Of a stretch of DNA of 64,000 nucleotides, positions 60,610 through 64,000 are shown in pieces. The stretch covers positions 496,001-560,000 of the forward strand of contig JAJSPD010000021.1 in the NCBI GenBank assembly GCA_021307315.1. The letters run 5' to 3'. This DNA comes from Bisporella sp. PMI_857 (lineage: Eukaryota > Ascomycota > Leotiomycetes > Helotiales > Helotiaceae). The stretch's first letter is position 1; each line of letters starts with the position of its first letter. The notes beneath the pieces are model-generated. The model searched no databases. It was given only the letters and a program-made list of their open reading frames with translations, and was not told the origin of the DNA. The position numbers and the translations under genes are program-made.

Positions 60610-61675
60610 ATGAATCCACCAAACTTCTCTTTCAACCCACAACCCCCACCACCCTACCCGCCCTCTCAAATCCCTCAAGTCAGTCGGACTTTCCAGTCCA
60701 TCGAAGATTTCGTTAGAGAGCAAGATCAGTTAGATGCTGTCAAGTCAGCAGAACTGAAGGCCCGCGCTGCTACAGCCCTTGCAAATTCCAATCCCAAAAA
60801 GTTCAAAAAGGCACCCATCGATGTTGAGGCTGTAGCAGCGGAAGCTCGTGCTGTTGCTGAGATCGAAGATACCAACTGGACTGGCAGACTCGGCGGTATG
60901 GTCTTTGCTCCCTTCTCTCTGCTCTTTTCCTTGTCAATTGAGTCCTAACATTTTCGTAGAGTATCGTGCGGCTCATCCAACTGCAGTGAAGGGCTTAGAG
61001 TATACTGAAATAGGCACTGGCAAGTTTCGTTGTACTGTCAAGATTCATGAAGCCCCGCATATACAGTTTGGCGATAGCAATGTGTCCTTTACCAAGAAGA
61101 AAGATGCAAAGCAATTTGCATCTAAGAAAGCTATCGACTGGCTGATATATAGCGGATTCATGCCACCTAATGGCGCCGTCAGATGGCCCAAGCCTACCCC
61201 AATTCCAGCAGCCAAAGTGATTGGACCGAAAATTCCTACTACAGCCCTGACACAGAAAGCTACAACGTTTGCTGGCCAGATCCCAGAACTCTGCCATAGT
61301 CTCGGTTTCAAGATTCCCACATACAAGATTGAGCGGATATCTGAAGAGGCGCCACTGTACAAAGGTTATGCTCACTTTCCAGGTGATCCTCGAATCGAAG
61401 GCAAGATCGGAGAGGTGACGGATATTTACGGGCAAAAGAATGCGAAGGAGAAGATAGCAGCGATTTTGTGGTCTTTCCTTAAGGACATAGAAAGGCAACG
61501 ACTGGAGAAGCATGAAGAAAAAGAAGAGGAGGAAGAAGAAGAAGAAGAAGACCGTAAGCGTAAACGCAGTCAGACTCCAGGAGAAGATCAGAATACGGGT
61601 AAGGTAATAAAGGTGGAAGAACAAAATTTAGAAGAGAATGTAAGGGAGTCGTTGAAGCTGGAAGAATCGAAATAA
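60610..61675 (+). CDS. Putative double-stranded-RNA-binding-domain protein, about 333 aa, two exons
   Basis: Exon 1 is 60610-60895 and exon 2 is 60960-61675; the junction G|AG gives Glu in phase. The N-terminus MNPPNFSFNPQPPPPYPPSQ is Pro-rich, followed by a helical Ala/Lys region (SAELKARAATALANSNPKKF). The central part (about 95-160) resembles a double-stranded RNA-binding domain: a beta-beta-beta-alpha layout with GKFRCTVKIHEAPHIQFGDS, then FTKKKDAKQFASKKAIDWLI. The helix at the end carries the KK-x-AK-x-x-A-x-x-A spacing typical of the fold. A second related segment follows near 225-280 (YKGYAHFPGDPRIEGKIGEV, then AKEKIAAILWSFL). The tail is a Glu run followed by KRKRSQTPGE. RNA binding is inferred; the pathway is unknown. 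Confidence 0.8.
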
Positions 61676-61919
61676 GGTTAGACATGTTGAAGTCAGGACG
61701 TAACATCCAAATTTTCCCGATTTACTATTTCGGGAGTATGGCAGAGGTTTCTTGGATTGCTAACAATAGGGACGCATGAAGCATGGATATAGCGGTAATA
61801 TCAACTCACAATTCTCTAACTTCATTAATAGATGTGGTGAATACAGCATCTCGGCCGGGTATGCCTTAATGGAAGCACTCTTTGATTTTCAATCTGTTAC
61901 TGCTCATTAACGGCAAAAC
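61676..61919. other. Short convergent intergenic region
   Basis: No gene seen between the 3' ends of the RNA-binding-type gene (plus) and the phosphotransferase gene (minus). Confidence 0.5.
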
Positions 61920-63106
61920 TCATTCATCAATCTCGCCAGCTTCTTGGTGTGATAGCTTTGTATTTGCCTTCCCAGCGCTCTTGTTATTCCTCTGCTGGGG
62001 AATTGTCTTTGGTTCTTTCCCCCTCGGAGGTTTCCGGTTTTTCTGAGCTTCGGGCAGTTCAGCAACTCGCTTTCCATCTTCCCAAAGAACACCGACATTC
62101 TCCCTCCGTCCTACCACCTTCGTGAAGTACTTCGTCTCAAGTACCCCATGCTCGGTTCCCTCGGTGAGCACTACACCATTCTCGCTTATCCACCAGATAC
62201 CGCCATCTTCTAGGCTTTTTTTGATATTTATGTAGATCAGAAGTTCAGCATCACTTCTCATGCCACTGATCACTCCTTGCTTATCTTCCGGTAAACCAGT
62301 GCTGAAGTGAATATGATTCCTAGACATCTTGCTCAGACCTCCCGAACTCAAGATGGGCTCGTAGAATGCGAAATAAGTGCCATGGATAACGACTTCGGGA
62401 ACATTGCCAGCGTCTATAGTGATGGGTGCCAGATGGGCTGCTGAATCTATAGCGATAGAGTGGCCTTGGTTAGCACGTATCACCCAGTCGGTTGGGTCTT
62501 CCGAAGACGGATCAGGCGGAGTTTGGAGCTTCGGGTTGGCTTTCATAGAGAAACGCTGTTTAGCGTTATCCGATACCGCCGTGCGGATATCACCAAATGT
62601 GACTTTCAAAGACCTTAGACGGCTCCATTGCATCTAGGCATGATTAGCAGGAAGTCCTTTGACCGTATAAATCAGCACACGTGACCATTTGGGATGCTGT
62701 GCTGAATAGACCAGGATTGAGTATATACCACTTGATCTAGCCTTGCAAAGCCTTCGTTGTCCAGCGGAACGCCTTCGGACTCAGCAGCATGTCTTAGGAG
62801 CCGCGATAGTGCTTTCGAGATCTGGACCTCTCTATCTTGGCCCCTTCCTCCTCGTCCTCCATCACGACCAGATCTGCCTTCTTTGCCTCCTCGACCTCCC
62901 TTGCCGCCTCGTCCGCCCCGCCCACCTTTATTCTCCCTGTCTCTTCTATCCATATTCATATTTTTTGAGGTGGATGGATGATCCATCTCGTAGTCCATGG
63001 CGTGAATGAATACTCTTGCCGCCTTTTTGAAGTCCAAAATTGAGGGTACCGCTGGCGTATATTTCGTTCTAAGTGCAGTCCTAATAGGAGACAGCCGCTT
63101 TATCAT
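61920..63106 (-). CDS. TPT1: tRNA 2'-phosphotransferase Tpt1, about 363 aa, two exons
   Basis: Tpt1 removes the splice-junction 2'-phosphate from ligated tRNA by transfer to NAD+. Exon 1 is 63106-62729 and exon 2 is 62633-61920, both in phase 0 at the junction (RLDQV|MQWSRLRS). The catalytic set is complete: LSRLLRHAAESEGVPLDNEG, IRANQGHS, VIHGTYFAFYE and SRNHIHFSTGL, giving the Arg-His-Arg-Arg residues of the family. Upstream of the domain (residues 50-95) is an unusual Gly/Arg-rich insert built of GGRGG/GGKGG units. The first 45 residues are basic and could be a targeting sequence, or translation may start at a later Met (MDYEMDHPSTSK). The C-terminus is Lys/Asn/Gln-rich. Apart from the Gly-rich N-terminal extension it looks like an ordinary family member. 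Confidence 0.93.
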
Positions 63107-64000
63107 GTCTTGAGGAAAAGGCGCATATGCTGTATTATATCTCGTGGCGTTGATGGTAGGAATATGTTAACTCGCTTAGGAATTGCCTAGCAACAACGAC
63201 ATTCAATGATCGCTGAATACAACTTTGAGTCATACCGAGAGACTAGATATTCAAAGCCATCCCGTTCGTCGACTGGATTGTGGTATTTATGGAATATTAA
63301 AATTCTTGAGATATTTTACTCACACTACTGGCCGTATGTTCATCCTCATGATTATCATGGGACTCCCAAATATCAGGATGGTAGGGATCTCTCAGTGCGG
63401 GTCTTAGCAAAGCTTCGCCAGTAGTGGTAATTTTGAGGCTCCGTGACTACTGGGCCAGGCGATAGTTCTCTATGTTCTCCTCGTAATGTCACAAATGCCT
63501 GAGACCTCTTAAAATGATATGCCCTTGCATACTCGACATTTTCTGAGAAATCAAGCCCCATTGCCTACGTCTTTTAATTGATATACCCCAGAATATTGAT
63601 AGCTGCACAACATTCAGTGTTTGGTATTAGTGTTGACTTTAAGTATCACCATAGCATCTGGGGCTTCCATTTAAGCTTTAAAATAGAGATTTTCAATCAT
63701 ACAGATCTTTCAGCATTAAGGGACTACCAGTACTGTCTAACTCATGCACAGCTACAAGCTTTGAGGCTGTGTTGCTTCCAGGCTTCTCCATCAACTTTCA
63801 CTCTGATGGCCTTCGATCGATGGGGGCCTGTAAAAGCTTACGATTTTTGGGACGAATTATTGCACTACTCAGGAGTCTTTTGATTAAATTCGTGTTTAGA
63901 GCCTAGAAAAATCCAAGCTTCAAAATATCGAGCAACTCCATCTGCGTTTCAGCGGCGGACCTGACAGGTATGCAGAAAGGGCTCAAGGCGGTCAGTCATC
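63107..64000. other. Right-edge region without a supported gene
   Basis: Short frames exist on both strands. The minus-strand frame from ATG 63561 (MGLDFSENVEYARAYHFKRS) reads protein-like for about 60 residues, and another minus-strand frame near 63330-63440 contains RDPYHPDIWESHDNHEDEH. No splice model joins them convincingly. They could be a decayed gene. The plus-strand frame 63578-63883 shows no recognisable features. Confidence 0.35.

Overview
This window is a piece of a filamentous ascomycete (Pezizomycotina) chromosome. The genes are split by short GT-AG introns (mostly about 45-90 bases), they lie on both strands, and the conserved proteins are typical of this group: MOT1, 3-isopropylmalate dehydrogenase, the Pff1-type vacuolar protease, an Ark/Prk-type kinase, a Rua1-type regulator, SEA4/Mios, EFG1 and TPT1. 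Leotiomycetes would fit the general look, but that is only an impression. All exon junctions were worked out by hand, by requiring reading phase to carry across GT-AG borders and the protein to stay family-like.

Layout. 1-1.9 kb: an unrecognised minus-strand gene that runs off the left edge and carries one in-frame TAG. 2.3-3.1 kb: a complete non-autonomous DNA transposon (MITE) with long inverted ends, a target-site duplication and an internal minisatellite. 3.7-4.1 kb: a small spliced ORF. 4.6-5.9 kb: a secreted leucine aminopeptidase (six exons). 5.9-8.5 kb: AT-rich and gene-poor. 8.5-9.9 kb: a secreted histidine-phosphatase-fold protein. 10.3-11.4 kb: a basic protein of unknown function. 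13.5-15.7 kb: a secreted bilirubin-oxidase-type multicopper oxidase (seven exons). 17-20.2 kb: the Pff1-type vacuolar membrane protease. 20.8-26.9 kb: MOT1. 28.7-31.8 kb: an Ark1/Prk1-family kinase, divergent from MOT1.

32.4-40.4 kb is the least conventional stretch. An RRM protein with a Cys/His tail is followed by several small or medium proteins of unknown function. Three proteins in this stretch share a loose Tyr-x-x-Cys-x-His/Cys ... Cys ... Cys-x2-Cys layout, and some carry acidic W/F-x-x-V/I motifs. 40.3-42.7 kb is a PHD-finger protein. 46.5-48.5 kb is a Rua1-type transcription factor flanked by very long non-coding regions. 51.9-52.6 kb is a proline/threonine-rich protein. 53.5-54.8 kb is the LEU2-type dehydrogenase. 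55.3-58.6 kb is SEA4/Mios of the SEA (GATOR2-like) complex, divergent from EFG1 (59.1-60.0 kb). Then come a double-stranded-RNA-binding-type protein (60.6-61.7 kb) and a tRNA 2'-phosphotransferase (61.9-63.1 kb).

How the genes relate: most are independent housekeeping genes, as is normal for a fungal chromosome. RNA metabolism (EFG1, the RNA-binding-type protein, TPT1) is locally concentrated at the right end. The three secreted enzymes at 4.6-15.7 kb would fit extracellular nutrient acquisition, but nothing in the sequence shows co-regulation. No rRNA, tRNA or CRISPR feature was recognised.
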